64,000 bases of DNA from Flavobacterium sediminis (GCF_003148385.1 NZ_CP029463.1:2976001-3040000); one strand, 5' to 3'; shown: positions 16,398-25,634, numbered from the stretch's first letter. A program made the numbers and translations. The notes: generated from the sequence alone by a model not told the origin.

Positions 16398-16405
16398 TAC
16401 TTTTG
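16398..16405 (+). promoter_or_regulatory. -7 box before the rhodanese gene
   Basis: TACTTTTG, with a TTG at 16375-16377 (20-base spacer) inside the end of the preceding gene. It suggests that the rhodanese gene can be transcribed separately and supports its start at 16420. Confidence 0.45.
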
Positions 16406-16419
16406 TCAAAAAAATTACC

Positions 16420-16728
16420 ATGAACTTAAATCAAAATGACTGGTGGAGCCAGTTTCTTCAAGATCCTAACGGAGTGATTCTGGACGTAAGAACAGAAGAA
16501 GAAAATGCGGCTCTCAGAATCCCCGAATCTATTAATATTGATTTCTACAAAGGTCAAGGCTTTGTATATAAAGTAGATGAACTGGATAAAAGTAAAAATT
16601 ATTATGTTTATTGTTTAGCAGGAGGGAGAAGTGCTCAGGCTTGCAATGTTATGAAACAATTAGGATTTGAAAATGTTTACAATCTTTTAGGCGGGATTTC
16701 CGAATGGCAAGGTCCTGTTGAAGAATAA
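16420..16728 (+). CDS. Rhodanese-like domain protein
   Basis: 102 residues from ATG 16420 (MNLNQNDWWSQFLQD), chosen because an upstream start would overlap the previous gene and the -7 box. A single rhodanese domain with LDVRTEEE, the active-site loop YCLAGGRSAQA containing the catalytic Cys, and GGISEWQ. It is a small cytosolic sulfur-carrier or thiosulfate sulfurtransferase type protein. A strong terminator follows at once. Confidence 0.92.
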   Translation: MNLNQNDWWSQFLQDPNGVILDVRTEEENAALRIPESINIDFYKGQGFVYKVDELDKSKNYYVYCLAGGRSAQACNVMKQLGFENVYNLLGGISEWQGPVEE

Positions 16729-16755
16729 AAAAGGAGTCCTGCAGGACTCCTTTTT
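16727..16755. terminator. Bidirectional terminator between rhodanese and FNR-type genes
   Basis: Stem AAGGAGTCCT/AGGACTCCTT with a tiny GC-centred loop and A/T runs on both sides. It lies between two converging genes (ends 16728 and 16775) and should terminate both. Confidence 0.9.
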
Positions 16756-16774
16756 CTTTTTTAAGAAATATATT

Positions 16775-17452
16775 TTATGAGATTCTTTTTAGTTTGGTCT
16801 TGTCTTTAATGGCAATCTTTTTACCGATAAGCTCGATCCAGCCGTTTTTATTGAATTCGGAAAGCAAACGAATACAACTTTCCGTTGCCGTACCGATCAT
16901 TCCTGCTAATTCTTCTCTTGAAAGTTGAATTTTCAAAGTTCTGTCAGCATTATTACCAAAAGTTTCCTCTAAGTAGATCAAGGTTTGCGCTAAGCGCTCT
17001 TTTACGGTTTTTTGAGCCATACTAACCATTAGATCATCAGCTTCACGCAGATCACCGCAAATAGTTTTCATGACATTCATAGAGAAGTCATTATTCAGAT
17101 TGAAAAAGCCGATAACTTCTTTTCGGGGTACAAAACAAACCTGCATATCTTCTAAGGCAACAGCACTCAAATTAGTCGGTTCGTCACTAATCATCGAACG
17201 TTGACCTAATAATTCTCCCGGTTTAACCAGTTTTACAATTTGGTCTTTACCGTTAGCACTTAATTTGGTTAATTTACAAACACCGTCTTTGATACAAAAA
17301 ATACCATTGATATTTTCGCCTTCTTCAAAAATGGGTTCTCCCTTTTTTATAGTATAGGAAGTTTTACAATTAGCCAGTTTCAATAACTCGTCTTTATTTA
17401 GTGCTTTTAACGAACTAAACTCTCTAACAATACATTGCTCGCATTTGCTCAT
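16775..17452 (-). CDS. CRP/FNR-family transcriptional regulator (FNR-like)
   Basis: 225 residues: N-terminal Cys pair C4 and C7 (MSKCEQC) plus C29, cyclic-nucleotide-type beta barrel (residues about 30-115), dimer helix, and C-terminal winged helix LSREELAGMIGTATESCIRLL. In that recognition helix the Glu and Arg that read TGA half-sites in FNR and CRP are kept. The Cys residues could bind an Fe-S cluster, but whether this is an oxygen sensor must be tested. It is divergent from the cbb3 oxidase genes, and an ATGAT-AAAA-ATCAT palindrome lies between. It is the likely activator of ccoI and ccoS and perhaps a repressor of itself. Confidence 0.9.
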   Translation of the reverse strand: MSKCEQCIVREFSSLKALNKDELLKLANCKTSYTIKKGEPIFEEGENINGIFCIKDGVCKLTKLSANGKDQIVKLVKPGELLGQRSMISDEPTNLSAVALEDMQVCFVPRKEVIGFFNLNNDFSMNVMKTICGDLREADDLMVSMAQKTVKERLAQTLIYLEETFGNNADRTLKIQLSREELAGMIGTATESCIRLLSEFNKNGWIELIGKKIAIKDKTKLKRIS

Positions 17453-17482
17453 AGTGAACTGGATTTATAAAAAAGTGTGTTA

Positions 17483-17490
17483 CAAAGCTA
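17483..17490 (-). promoter_or_regulatory. -7 box of the FNR-like gene
   Basis: TAGCTTTG on the minus strand, 31 bp before the start codon. The FNR-like palindrome at 17499-17512 would overlap the spacer of this promoter, which favours autorepression (inference). Confidence 0.5.
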
Positions 17491-17498
17491 CAAAAAAG

Positions 17499-17542
17499 AT
17501 GATAAAAATCATATTTTATTTATACAAGTTTTAAGACCTTTG
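17499..17542 (+). promoter_or_regulatory. FNR-like operator and -7 box of ccoI
   Basis: Perfect palindrome ATGAT-AAAA-ATCAT at 17499-17512, and GACCTTTG (TAnnTTTG with one mismatch) at 17535-17542. The centre of the palindrome is 36.5 bases from the last G of the -7 box, the same distance as at ccoS and the PAS gene. If transcription starts about 5 bases after the box, the site is at about -41.5, the class II activator position of FNR/CRP. Confidence 0.65.
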
Positions 17543-17566
17543 TATAAGGTATAAAAGAGCAAATAT

Positions 17567-19942
17567 ATGGAATCAAATACTTGTTTCCATTGTGGTAACG
17601 AAATTAATAAAAAAGACGAGGTTATTTATGATGACAAAAATTTTTGTTGCACCGGTTGCAAGACCGTTTACGAAATCTTTAGTCAGAATGATTTAACGTG
17701 TTATTATGATTTCCAACAAGCCCCTGGAGCAACGCCTCAGGACATCAATGGTAAATATGACTTTTTAGACAATGTAACAATTGTTGAGAAGTTATTAGAA
17801 TTCAATGAAAATACAACGTCAATTGTATCATTGTATATTCCTCATATACATTGTAGTTCGTGTATATGGATATTAGAAAATCTACAAAAACTTCAGAAAG
17901 GAATTATTGTTTCTCAGGTAAATTTTCCGGAAAAGAAAGTCCGTATTACATTTAATCCTCAGGAAACCGATTTAAAAGCAATCGTATATCTTTTAAGTTC
18001 AATAGGCTATGAACCTTATATAAGTCTGGAGAATTATGAAACGGGTAAAAAAGAAGTCGATCGTAGTTTGATCTATAAGGTGGGGGTGGCTTTTTTCTGT
18101 TTCGGGAATATCATGCTATTGTCATTTCCGGAATATTTTGAAGTTCAGGAATTCTGGATCAATCAGTATCGCTCTTTTTTCAGATGGCTGATTTTTGCTT
18201 TGTCTCTTCCCGCATTTTTATATTCGGCTATCGATTATTATAAATCAGCTTATAAAAGTATCCGCTCAGGGATATTGAATATTGATATTCCTATAGCTTT
18301 GGGGATCGTAGTTATGTTTGTACGAAGTACAATTGATATCATCATGGGCTATGGACAAGGTTTTTTTGATAGCTTAACAGGTTTGATCTTCTTTATGTTA
18401 TTAGGAAAGTTGTTCCAACAGAAAACCTATAGCTTTTTGTCGTTTGAACGAGATTATAAGTCATATTTCCCCATAGCTGTTACAAAGGTGGCACCAAACG
18501 GGACAGAAGAAGCCGTTCAGGTGTATGAGATTGAAAAAGGAGATCGTTTACTAATCCGTAATCAGGAGTTAATTCCGGTTGACGGAATATTAATCTCTGA
18601 AAAAGCAGCTGTAGATTACAGTTTTGTTACCGGTGAAGAAGAACCTATTGAAAAGAAATCAGGAGATAAACTTTTTGCCGGAGGAAAACAGTTGGGAAAA
18701 AGTATTGAAATGGAAGTGCTTTTTTCTGTTTCCCAAAGTTATTTAACTCAACTATGGAGTAATGATGTCTTTCAAAAGAAATTTGAACAAAAGCATAAAA
18801 CCATTACAGATAAAGTTAGTCGATATTTTACTCCTGCTTTATTATTGATAGCCTTTGCTTCTTTGATAGGATGGTTGTTTGTAGACACGTATCAGGCGTT
18901 TAATATTTTTACTGCAGTTTTAATTGTTGCCTGTCCGTGTGCTTTAGCTCTTACAGCACCATTTACATTAGGGAATGTACTTCGTATTATGGGAAAACAA
19001 AAGATGTATTTAAAGAATGCGACAGTAATTGAACAAATGGCAAAAGTAGATACTATCGTTTTTGATAAAACAGGAACCATTACAACCAATAAAAAAACAG
19101 CGATCCGATTTGTAGGAGAAGAGCTGAGTGACCATGAAATCTACTTATTGAAGAATGCTCTTCGAGGCTCTAATCACCCGCTAAGCAGAAGATTATATGA
19201 TTATTTGCCTGATGTTTCTAAAGCAATGCCAACATCTTATGAAGAGCTTACTGGGAAAGGCGTTTTAGCTTTTTTTGATAAAGAAATCGTTCAGTTCGGC
19301 TCAGCAAGTTTTCTTGATATAGAAGAGAATTCAGAGTATGAGAAAACAAAAGTTAACATAAAAATTAACGGGATTTACAAAGGATTTTATATATTTAACA
19401 ATCAATATCGTGAAGGTTTAGCTGATTTATTTGAGAAATTAGCTAAAAATTACGAATTAAAAGTTCTTTCCGGTGATAATGATGGCGAACGAAATACGCT
19501 ATTGACCTTACTCCCAGATGCTACCGAATTGATTTTTAATCAGAAGCCGGAAGAAAAATTAAAGTTCATAGAGAATTTACAAACGCAAGGAAAAAATGTT
19601 ATGATGATAGGTGACGGGTTGAACGATGCCGGAGCTTTGGCGCAAAGTAATGTGGGAATTGCCATATCTGAAAATGTAAATGTGTTTTCACCCGCTTGTG
19701 ACGGGATTATGGATGCAAGTCAATTTGCTCGTTTGGATTATTACCTTCATTATGCAAAAAATGCCGTAAAGACTATTTATACAAGTTTCGGATTGTCGCT
19801 TTTGTATAACAGTATAGGTCTTAGCTTTGCGATCACAGGGCATTTATCTCCTTTGGTAGCGGCAATTATTATGCCTCTCAGTTCTATTACAGTAGTGAGT
19901 TTTGTAACAATTATGACAAACCTTTTGAGCAGAAGGAAATAA
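17567..19942 (+). CDS. ccoI: Copper-translocating P-type ATPase for cbb3 oxidase assembly
   Basis: 791 residues. An N-terminal Cys-rich finger (CFHCGNEINKK ... CCTGCKTVYE) is followed by an HMA domain with HCSSCIW, about eight membrane segments, the metal-site CPC in VACPCALALT, the phosphorylation site DKTGT, the HP motif in SNHPLSRR and the hinge GDGLNDAGAL. This architecture is that of CcoI/FixI, which exports copper needed for CuB of the cbb3 oxidase. It starts the cco gene run, divergent from the FNR-like regulator, with ccoS 86 bp downstream. Confidence 0.93.
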   Translation: MESNTCFHCGNEINKKDEVIYDDKNFCCTGCKTVYEIFSQNDLTCYYDFQQAPGATPQDINGKYDFLDNVTIVEKLLEFNENTTSIVSLYIPHIHCSSCIWILENLQKLQKGIIVSQVNFPEKKVRITFNPQETDLKAIVYLLSSIGYEPYISLENYETGKKEVDRSLIYKVGVAFFCFGNIMLLSFPEYFEVQEFWINQYRSFFRWLIFALSLPAFLYSAIDYYKSAYKSIRSGILNIDIPIALGIVVMFVRSTIDIIMGYGQGFFDSLTGLIFFMLLGKLFQQKTYSFLSFERDYKSYFPIAVTKVAPNGTEEAVQVYEIEKGDRLLIRNQELIPVDGILISEKAAVDYSFVTGEEEPIEKKSGDKLFAGGKQLGKSIEMEVLFSVSQSYLTQLWSNDVFQKKFEQKHKTITDKVSRYFTPALLLIAFASLIGWLFVDTYQAFNIFTAVLIVACPCALALTAPFTLGNVLRIMGKQKMYLKNATVIEQMAKVDTIVFDKTGTITTNKKTAIRFVGEELSDHEIYLLKNALRGSNHPLSRRLYDYLPDVSKAMPTSYEELTGKGVLAFFDKEIVQFGSASFLDIEENSEYEKTKVNIKINGIYKGFYIFNNQYREGLADLFEKLAKNYELKVLSGDNDGERNTLLTLLPDATELIFNQKPEEKLKFIENLQTQGKNVMMIGDGLNDAGALAQSNVGIAISENVNVFSPACDGIMDASQFARLDYYLHYAKNAVKTIYTSFGLSLLYNSIGLSFAITGHLSPLVAAIIMPLSSITVVSFVTIMTNLLSRRK

Positions 19943-19962
19943 TTTTAACAAAAATTTCAGAT

Positions 19963-20006
19963 ATGACAAAAATCATATTTTAGTTACAGTGCCCGAATTA
20001 AATTTG
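19963..20006 (+). promoter_or_regulatory. FNR-like operator and promoter of ccoS-ccoNO
   Basis: ATGAC-AAAA-ATCAT at 19963-19976 and TAAATTTG at 19999-20006, centre to last G 36.5 bases. The 20 bp beginning with the operator match the ccoI site except for one base, showing a common binding protein. It drives ccoS, NO, Q and P as an operon closed by the terminator at 23587. Confidence 0.7.
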
Positions 20007-20028
20007 TTAACGTAAAATAAAAATAGGT

Positions 20029-20229
20029 ATGAGCGTAATTTATTTATTAATCACAGTAAGTATCGTTGTGGCCATAACTTTTCTGCTTGCTTTTATAAAA
20101 GCAGTGAAAAGCGGTCAATATGATGATGATTACACACCTTCCGTCAGAATGCTTTTTGACGATGAAATCAAGAAAAACCCTAACAACAAATTAATTCAAT
20201 CACAAAAAGAGAAACAAAAATCAATCTAA
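20029..20229 (+). CDS. ccoS: cbb3 oxidase assembly protein CcoS
   Basis: 66 residues: one membrane helix (IYLLITVSIVVAITFLLAFI) then a short acidic cytoplasmic segment GQYDDDYTPSVRMLFDDE. This matches CcoS, which is needed for cofactor insertion in the cbb3 oxidase. Two bases separate it from ccoNO. Confidence 0.93.
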   Translation: MSVIYLLITVSIVVAITFLLAFIKAVKSGQYDDDYTPSVRMLFDDEIKKNPNNKLIQSQKEKQKSI

Positions 20230-20231
20230 TT

Positions 20232-22424
20232 ATGGAAATGCAACAATTTTATTACGACAACAAAATTGTAAGAAACTTCCTTTATGCAGCAATTGCTTTT
20301 GGTGTAATAGGAATGCTTGTCGGGCTTATAGTAGCTTTCTTTTATTTGTTTCCTAACATGACCGATGGTATTTCATGGTTAAGTTACGGAAGATTAAGAC
20401 CGTTACATACAAATGCAGTAATCTTTGCTTTTGTAGGTAATGGTGTGTTTGCAGGAGCATATTATTCCTTGCAACGTTTATTAAAAACCAGAATGTTTAG
20501 TGACTTTTTAAGTCAATTGAACTTCTGGGGATGGCAGATCATCATTTTAGGTGCAGCCATTACATTACCTTTAGGTTATAATTCATCAAAAGAATATGCT
20601 GAATTAGAATGGCCTTTTGATATAGCGATAGCAGTTATATGGGTGGCATTCGGTATTAATATGATCGGAACGATCATTAAAAGAAGAGAGCGTCATATTT
20701 ACGTAGCTATTTGGTTTTACATTGCAACTTTTATTGCTGTAGCTTTATTGCACATTTTCAATAATTTAGAGATTCCGGTTTCTTGGACAGCTATGAAAAG
20801 TTATTCGGTTTATGCTGGGGTTCAGGATGCTTTGGTTCAGTGGTGGTACGGTCACAATGCCGTGGCCTTTTTCTTGACAACACCTATTTTGGGGTTAATG
20901 TATTATTACGTGCCTAAAGCTGCTAACCGTCCGGTTTATTCTTACCGATTGTCAATTATTCACTTCTGGTCTTTGATCTTTATTTATATCTGGGCTGGTC
21001 CTCACCACTTATTGTATTCCGCTTTACCGGATTGGGCACAAAATTTAGGAGTGGTTTTCTCTGTAATGTTGATTGCACCGTCTTGGGGTGGTATGATCAA
21101 TGGTTTATTAACATTGAGAGGTGTTTGGGATAAAGTAAGAGTAGATCCTGTACTTAAATTTATGGTAGTGGCAATTACCGGTTATGGTATGTCTACTTTT
21201 GAAGGTCCAATGTTATCTTTAAAAAATGTGAATGCGATTGCTCACTTTACGGATTGGATCGTAGCGCACGTTCACGTAGGTACTTTAGCTTGGAACGGAT
21301 TTATGATGTTTGGTATGACATATTGGATGTTACCAAGAATGGCTAAAACTACTTTATATTCTAAAAAATTAGCTAATTTCCACTTCTGGATCGGTACTTT
21401 AGGTATCATTTTATATGTGTTGCCAATGTATGTGGCAGGGTTTACACAAGCATCAATGTGGAAGCAATTTAACCCGGACGGGTCATTGGTTTACGGTAAC
21501 TTCTTAGAAACTGTAACACAGATTATTCCTATGCATGCTATGAGAGCTATTGGTGGTACATTATATTTTATCGGTATCTTAACATTGGTATATAATGTGA
21601 TCCAAACGGTACGTCAAGGTTCTCCTATTGAAGATGAATTAGCTGAGGCACCTGCATTAACAAGAATTTCTCCATATCAATTAAAAGGAGAAAGCTGGCA
21701 CTCTTGGTTAGAAAGAAAACCGGTTCAGTTTACTATTTATACAACAATTGCTGTAGCTATCGGGGGTATTGTTCAGATTGTACCGATGCTGGTAGTGAAA
21801 TCGAATATTCCGACTATTGCAAGTGTTAAACCGTATACACCGTTAGAATTAGAGGGTAGAGACCTATATATCCGTGAGGGATGTAACAACTGTCACTCAC
21901 AATTGGTTCGTCCGTTCCGTTCAGAAGTTAAACGTTACGGAGAATATTCAAAATCAGGAGAGTATGTATATGACCATCCATTCTTATGGGGTTCAAAACG
22001 TACAGGTCCGGATTTACACAGAGTAGGTGGTAAATACAATGACAACTGGCATTTTAACCACATGTATGACCCGCAAAGTACTTCTCCTAATTCAATTATG
22101 CCAAGTTATAAATGGATGTTTGATAACAAGGCTATGGATCACTCTTTGATAGAGAAAAAAATGGAAGTAATGCAAACCTTAGGAGTGCCTTACACAGCAG
22201 AAGATGTAACCAATGCTAGAAAAAGTATGGATGAGCAATCTGCTGAGATTGAGAAAAATCTTCATTCTGATCCTGACTTTGTAAAAGCGTATGAAGAAAG
22301 TAAGAAAAATGCACTTGCAAGAGGTAATGAGTTCGTTCCTATGAAAGACAGAGAGATTGTAGCGTTGATAGCATATTTACAACGTTTGGGAACTGATATT
22401 AAAGTGAAAAATCCAACAAAATAA
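20232..22424 (+). CDS. ccoN: Fused cbb3 cytochrome c oxidase subunits I and II (CcoN-CcoO)
   Basis: 730 residues. Residues about 1-470 are CcoN: about 12 helices, with the CuB ligand region WWYGHNAVAFF, GPHHLLY and the haem ligands in AHVHVGTLAWNG. Residues about 530-730 are CcoO: one membrane helix, then LYIREGCNNCHSQLVRP with a CxxCH haem c site and a Met ligand candidate in NSIMPSYKW. Separate genes in proteobacteria, the two are fused here, as is usual in Bacteroidota. It is the catalytic core of the high-affinity terminal oxidase in the inner membrane, reducing oxygen to water. CcoQ and CcoP follow. Confidence 0.96.
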   Translation: MEMQQFYYDNKIVRNFLYAAIAFGVIGMLVGLIVAFFYLFPNMTDGISWLSYGRLRPLHTNAVIFAFVGNGVFAGAYYSLQRLLKTRMFSDFLSQLNFWGWQIIILGAAITLPLGYNSSKEYAELEWPFDIAIAVIWVAFGINMIGTIIKRRERHIYVAIWFYIATFIAVALLHIFNNLEIPVSWTAMKSYSVYAGVQDALVQWWYGHNAVAFFLTTPILGLMYYYVPKAANRPVYSYRLSIIHFWSLIFIYIWAGPHHLLYSALPDWAQNLGVVFSVMLIAPSWGGMINGLLTLRGVWDKVRVDPVLKFMVVAITGYGMSTFEGPMLSLKNVNAIAHFTDWIVAHVHVGTLAWNGFMMFGMTYWMLPRMAKTTLYSKKLANFHFWIGTLGIILYVLPMYVAGFTQASMWKQFNPDGSLVYGNFLETVTQIIPMHAMRAIGGTLYFIGILTLVYNVIQTVRQGSPIEDELAEAPALTRISPYQLKGESWHSWLERKPVQFTIYTTIAVAIGGIVQIVPMLVVKSNIPTIASVKPYTPLELEGRDLYIREGCNNCHSQLVRPFRSEVKRYGEYSKSGEYVYDHPFLWGSKRTGPDLHRVGGKYNDNWHFNHMYDPQSTSPNSIMPSYKWMFDNKAMDHSLIEKKMEVMQTLGVPYTAEDVTNARKSMDEQSAEIEKNLHSDPDFVKAYEESKKNALARGNEFVPMKDREIVALIAYLQRLGTDIKVKNPTK

Positions 22425-22434
22425 ATTGTAAGTC

Positions 22435-22611
22435 ATGTTGAAATTCGTTAAACACAATCTGGAAACTATCGTTGGAGTAGAGATATATCCTATCATATCG
22501 TTAACCATATTCTTTGTCGTGTTTGTTGCCTTCTTTATTTGGGCAATGACCTATAGTAAAGAGAAAATTAATGAATTGAGCGAATTACCATTTAAAGAAG
22601 ATAATAATTAA
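22435..22611 (+). CDS. ccoQ: cbb3 oxidase subunit CcoQ
   Basis: 58 residues beginning MLKFVKHNLETIVGVEIYP, with one membrane helix (PIISLTIFFVVFVAFFIWA) and an acidic tail. Position between ccoNO (10 bp) and ccoP (11 bp) and the size fit CcoQ, which stabilises the complex. Confidence 0.88.
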   Translation: MLKFVKHNLETIVGVEIYPIISLTIFFVVFVAFFIWAMTYSKEKINELSELPFKEDNN

Positions 22612-22622
22612 AAACATTCAAG

Positions 22623-23579
22623 ATGAAAAAAATAATTCCGGCATATGTAAGAGTTCCATTGATTTTTGCCATAGTAATGGGCGCTTTGGAATATTTTATA
22701 GATTCAGGTGATAAGCCTGCATTTATCAAGTATCCGATGGTAGCATTATTTTTAGGAGTATTTTTATTCTTATTAATAGCAATCGAGATCGTTGTAGATG
22801 CTGTAGATAAGGTTACGTATAGCTTACTATCTGATGAACAGAAAAAACAATTAGCTGAGGCTCAAAGTGTTTCTTTTGCTGATAGTAAATTGATGAAAAT
22901 GCTTACCCGCTCAAAAGATATTGAGCAAGAGGCAGATGTAATGTTAGATCACGACTACGATGGTATTAAGGAGCTTGATAATGTATTGCCTCCTTGGTGG
23001 GTTGGATTGTTCTATGCCTGTATCGTTTTTGCAATTGTCTATCTGGTTCGTTTCCACATTGTAGGAGATTATACTCAGGAAGAAGAGTTCATTGCTGAAA
23101 TGGAACAAAAAGATAAAGAAGTTCAGGAATATTTGAAAACTGCACCGGACTTAATGACAAAAGATAAAGTTACTTTATTGACAGATGCAGCCTCTTTGTC
23201 TGAAGGGGAGAACATCTTCAAAACGAACTGTGTTGCTTGTCACCGTGCGGATGCAGGGGGCGCAATCGGACCTAATTTAACAGATAAATACTGGATATTA
23301 GGCGGTGGTATTAAAAACGTTTTCAACACTATTACTGAGGGAGGACGTTCCGGAAAAGGTATGGTGCCTTGGAAAGAAACTTTAAAACCGACAGAGATTC
23401 AAAAAGTAGCCAGCTACATACTTTCTTTACAAGGTTCAAATCCAAAAGACCCGAAACCGTCTGAAGGGGATGAATGGATAGAAGAAGGAGCAGCACCGGC
23501 AGCTGATGCAGATGCTACAGCAGTTACAGATTCTACAGAGGTGGCAACGGTTGTTGTTGATTCTCTAAAAACAGAATAA
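22623..23579 (+). CDS. ccoP: cbb3 oxidase subunit III (CcoP), single haem c
   Basis: 318 residues: N-terminal helices (about 10-24 and 38-62), a conserved VLPPWWVGLFYACIVFAIVY membrane segment, and one cytochrome c domain with CVACH and the Met ligand in GKGMVPW. Proteobacterial CcoP normally has two CxxCH motifs; only one is seen here. The C-terminal about 45 residues are an Ala/Asp/Glu/Thr-rich tail. It brings electrons to CcoO. The operon ends right after it with a strong hairpin. Confidence 0.94.
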   Translation: MKKIIPAYVRVPLIFAIVMGALEYFIDSGDKPAFIKYPMVALFLGVFLFLLIAIEIVVDAVDKVTYSLLSDEQKKQLAEAQSVSFADSKLMKMLTRSKDIEQEADVMLDHDYDGIKELDNVLPPWWVGLFYACIVFAIVYLVRFHIVGDYTQEEEFIAEMEQKDKEVQEYLKTAPDLMTKDKVTLLTDAASLSEGENIFKTNCVACHRADAGGAIGPNLTDKYWILGGGIKNVFNTITEGGRSGKGMVPWKETLKPTEIQKVASYILSLQGSNPKDPKPSEGDEWIEEGAAPAADADATAVTDSTEVATVVVDSLKTE

Positions 23580-23586
23580 AAATAAT

Positions 23587-23622
23587 AAAAAAGGATTTGG
23601 GCATTTGCCCGAATCCTTTTTT
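23587..23622 (+). terminator. Terminator after ccoP
   Basis: Stem GGATTTGGGCA/TGCCCGAATCC (one G-T pair) with a two-base loop, preceded by A and followed by six T. It separates ccoNOQP from ccoG. Confidence 0.9.
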
Positions 23623-23643
23623 AAAAAAAACCAAATTTATATC

Positions 23644-25065
23644 ATGTCTAACACTAATTTACCAGACGAAAGTTTTAGAGATAGTATAGGTACTATCACT
23701 AAAGAAGGTAAAAGAAATTTCATTTATCCTAAAAAGCCATCAGGTAAATTTTATGATAAGAGAAAATTATTAAGCTATTTGCTATTAGCTTTTTTGTTTG
23801 CAGCTCCTTTTGTTAAGATCAACGGAAATCAGTTCTTGATGTTCAATGTTTTGGAAAGAAGATTTAATATTTTCAGTTTCCCTTTCTGGCCTCAGGATTT
23901 CCATTTGTTTGTAATGTCAATGATAATAGGAGTAGTAGGGTTAACCTTGTTTACGGTTGCTTTTGGTAGAATTTTTTGCGGTTGGTTTTGTCCTCAAACT
24001 ATTTTTATGGAAATGGTTTTCAGAAGAATTGAGTTTTGGATTGACGGAGATCGAGGAGCACAAATACGTTTGGCAAAACAAGAATGGAATGCTGAAAAAA
24101 TAAGAAAGAGAGTAATAAAACTGTTTATTTTCTTTGTTATTTCTTTTATGATTGCCAATGTTTTTCTGGCGTATCTTGTAGGAAGCGACGAGTTGATCAA
24201 AATGATCACTGAAGGACCGGCAAAAAATCTAAGTACATTAGTTGCTTTGTTAGTATTTACAGGAGTTTTCTATTTTGTTTTCGGATGGTTTAGAGAGCAA
24301 GTATGTATCATTGCTTGTCCTTACGGACGTTTACAGGGAGTACTACTGGATGATAAATCCGTTATTGTAGCTTACGACCATGTGAGAGGAGAAGGTGAAA
24401 ACGGTAGAAAAAAATGGCGTAATGGAGAAGATCGAAAAGAATTAGGATATGGTGACTGTATTGATTGTAAACAATGTGTAGTTGTATGCCCTACCGGAAT
24501 TGATATTCGTAACGGTACTCAGTTAGAATGTGTAAACTGTACGGCCTGTATCGATGAGTGCGACACCATTATGGAAAAAGTAGGTTTGCCGAAAGGTCTG
24601 ATTCGTTATGCAAGTGAAGCTGAAATTGTAAATAAAGAAAAATTTTCTTTGACTACAAGAATGAAAGGTTATATAGCAGTATTAACCATTTTAATCGGAT
24701 TGTTGATAGGCTTGTTATTCCTGCGAGGTGAAGTAGAAGCTACGGTTTTACGTTTACCGGGTCAATTATATGAGCATAAGGGAGACAAGATCAGTAATGT
24801 GTTTACGTATAAGATCGTGAACAAAACAGTTAAGGAATTAGATAGTGTTCATTTTAAATTGGTTAATCCGAAAGGTGAAGTAAAAGTAGTAGGGAACGAA
24901 TACTTTAAAGTTCCTAAAGAAGGCTTAGCCGAAGGAACCTTATTTATTGAAATTAATCAAGCTTTCTTGACAGGAGATAAAACTAAAATTAAAATTGAAG
25001 TCTATAGCGGTAAGGAACGAATAGAGAAAACGACTTCAAATTTCCTTGGACCAAGAAGCTTTTAA
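23644..25065 (+). CDS. ccoG: cbb3 oxidase accessory protein CcoG
   Basis: 473 residues from ATG 23644 (MSNTNLPDESFRD); an upstream in-frame ATG at 23605 lies inside the terminator and is rejected. Five or so membrane helices, the FCGWFCPQT motif, and two [4Fe-4S] binding sets CIDCKQCVVVCPTG and CVNCTACIDECD, then a C-terminal FixG Ig-like domain. CcoG is a copper(II) reductase needed for cbb3 maturation in studied bacteria. Confidence 0.95.
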   Translation: MSNTNLPDESFRDSIGTITKEGKRNFIYPKKPSGKFYDKRKLLSYLLLAFLFAAPFVKINGNQFLMFNVLERRFNIFSFPFWPQDFHLFVMSMIIGVVGLTLFTVAFGRIFCGWFCPQTIFMEMVFRRIEFWIDGDRGAQIRLAKQEWNAEKIRKRVIKLFIFFVISFMIANVFLAYLVGSDELIKMITEGPAKNLSTLVALLVFTGVFYFVFGWFREQVCIIACPYGRLQGVLLDDKSVIVAYDHVRGEGENGRKKWRNGEDRKELGYGDCIDCKQCVVVCPTGIDIRNGTQLECVNCTACIDECDTIMEKVGLPKGLIRYASEAEIVNKEKFSLTTRMKGYIAVLTILIGLLIGLLFLRGEVEATVLRLPGQLYEHKGDKISNVFTYKIVNKTVKELDSVHFKLVNPKGEVKVVGNEYFKVPKEGLAEGTLFIEINQAFLTGDKTKIKIEVYSGKERIEKTTSNFLGPRSF

Positions 25066-25120
25066 AAAATAAGATGGCAGGTCGAATTTAATTGAATAAT
25101 AATTTTGTTTGACCTGTTTC

Positions 25121-25128
25121 TATCTTTG
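25121..25128 (+). promoter_or_regulatory. -7 box before ccoH
   Basis: TATCTTTG, 22 bp before the ccoH start, perfect to TAnnTTTG; no well-spaced TTG was found upstream. No FNR-like palindrome is present here, so ccoH may be expressed differently from ccoS-P. Confidence 0.45.
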
Positions 25129-25150
25129 ATAATTATAAAAATCAGAACAG

Positions 25151-25597
25151 ATGAAATTTAATTGGGGAACAGGTATAGTTATAGCTTTCGGTATATTTAT
25201 AGTATTCATTTTGTCGTTTGTATTCAGAGTACAATCTAATCCAAAGTATGATAATGAATTGGTAACTAAAGAATACTATAAAAAAGAAGCGACTGTTCAG
25301 AACGATATTAACAAACAGGAAAAAGCTAATGCTTTAGAGCATAGACTGGTTATTAAAAAAACAGATGATGGAATTTTAGTGATTTTTCCTGAAAATTTTG
25401 AGGCACAAAACATTAGTGGAAAAGTGTCCCTATACAGACCGTCTAACCAAAAATTAGATTTTGAAATTCCAATTTCACTTTCTAGTCCACATTTGCTCAT
25501 ACCTAAAAGTAGTTTGGTAGGCGGTCTTTGGGACATTACTGTTGATTGGACATACCAATCAACAGATTATCTTAACAAAGAAACTATTTATTTTTAA
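25151..25597 (+). CDS. ccoH: FixH/CcoH-family protein
   Basis: 148 residues: N-terminal membrane helix (GIVIAFGIFIVFILSFVF), then YDNELVTKEYYKKEATVQNDINK, the conserved opening of the FixH periplasmic domain, which ends in a GLWDITVDW strand. CcoH associates with the cbb3 complex and the copper pump during assembly. It follows ccoG in the same direction. Confidence 0.9.
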   Translation: MKFNWGTGIVIAFGIFIVFILSFVFRVQSNPKYDNELVTKEYYKKEATVQNDINKQEKANALEHRLVIKKTDDGILVIFPENFEAQNISGKVSLYRPSNQKLDFEIPISLSSPHLLIPKSSLVGGLWDITVDWTYQSTDYLNKETIYF

Positions 25598-25634
25598 AAG
25601 TAGCTAGTTTTTTGTGACATAAAAAATTATTTAC

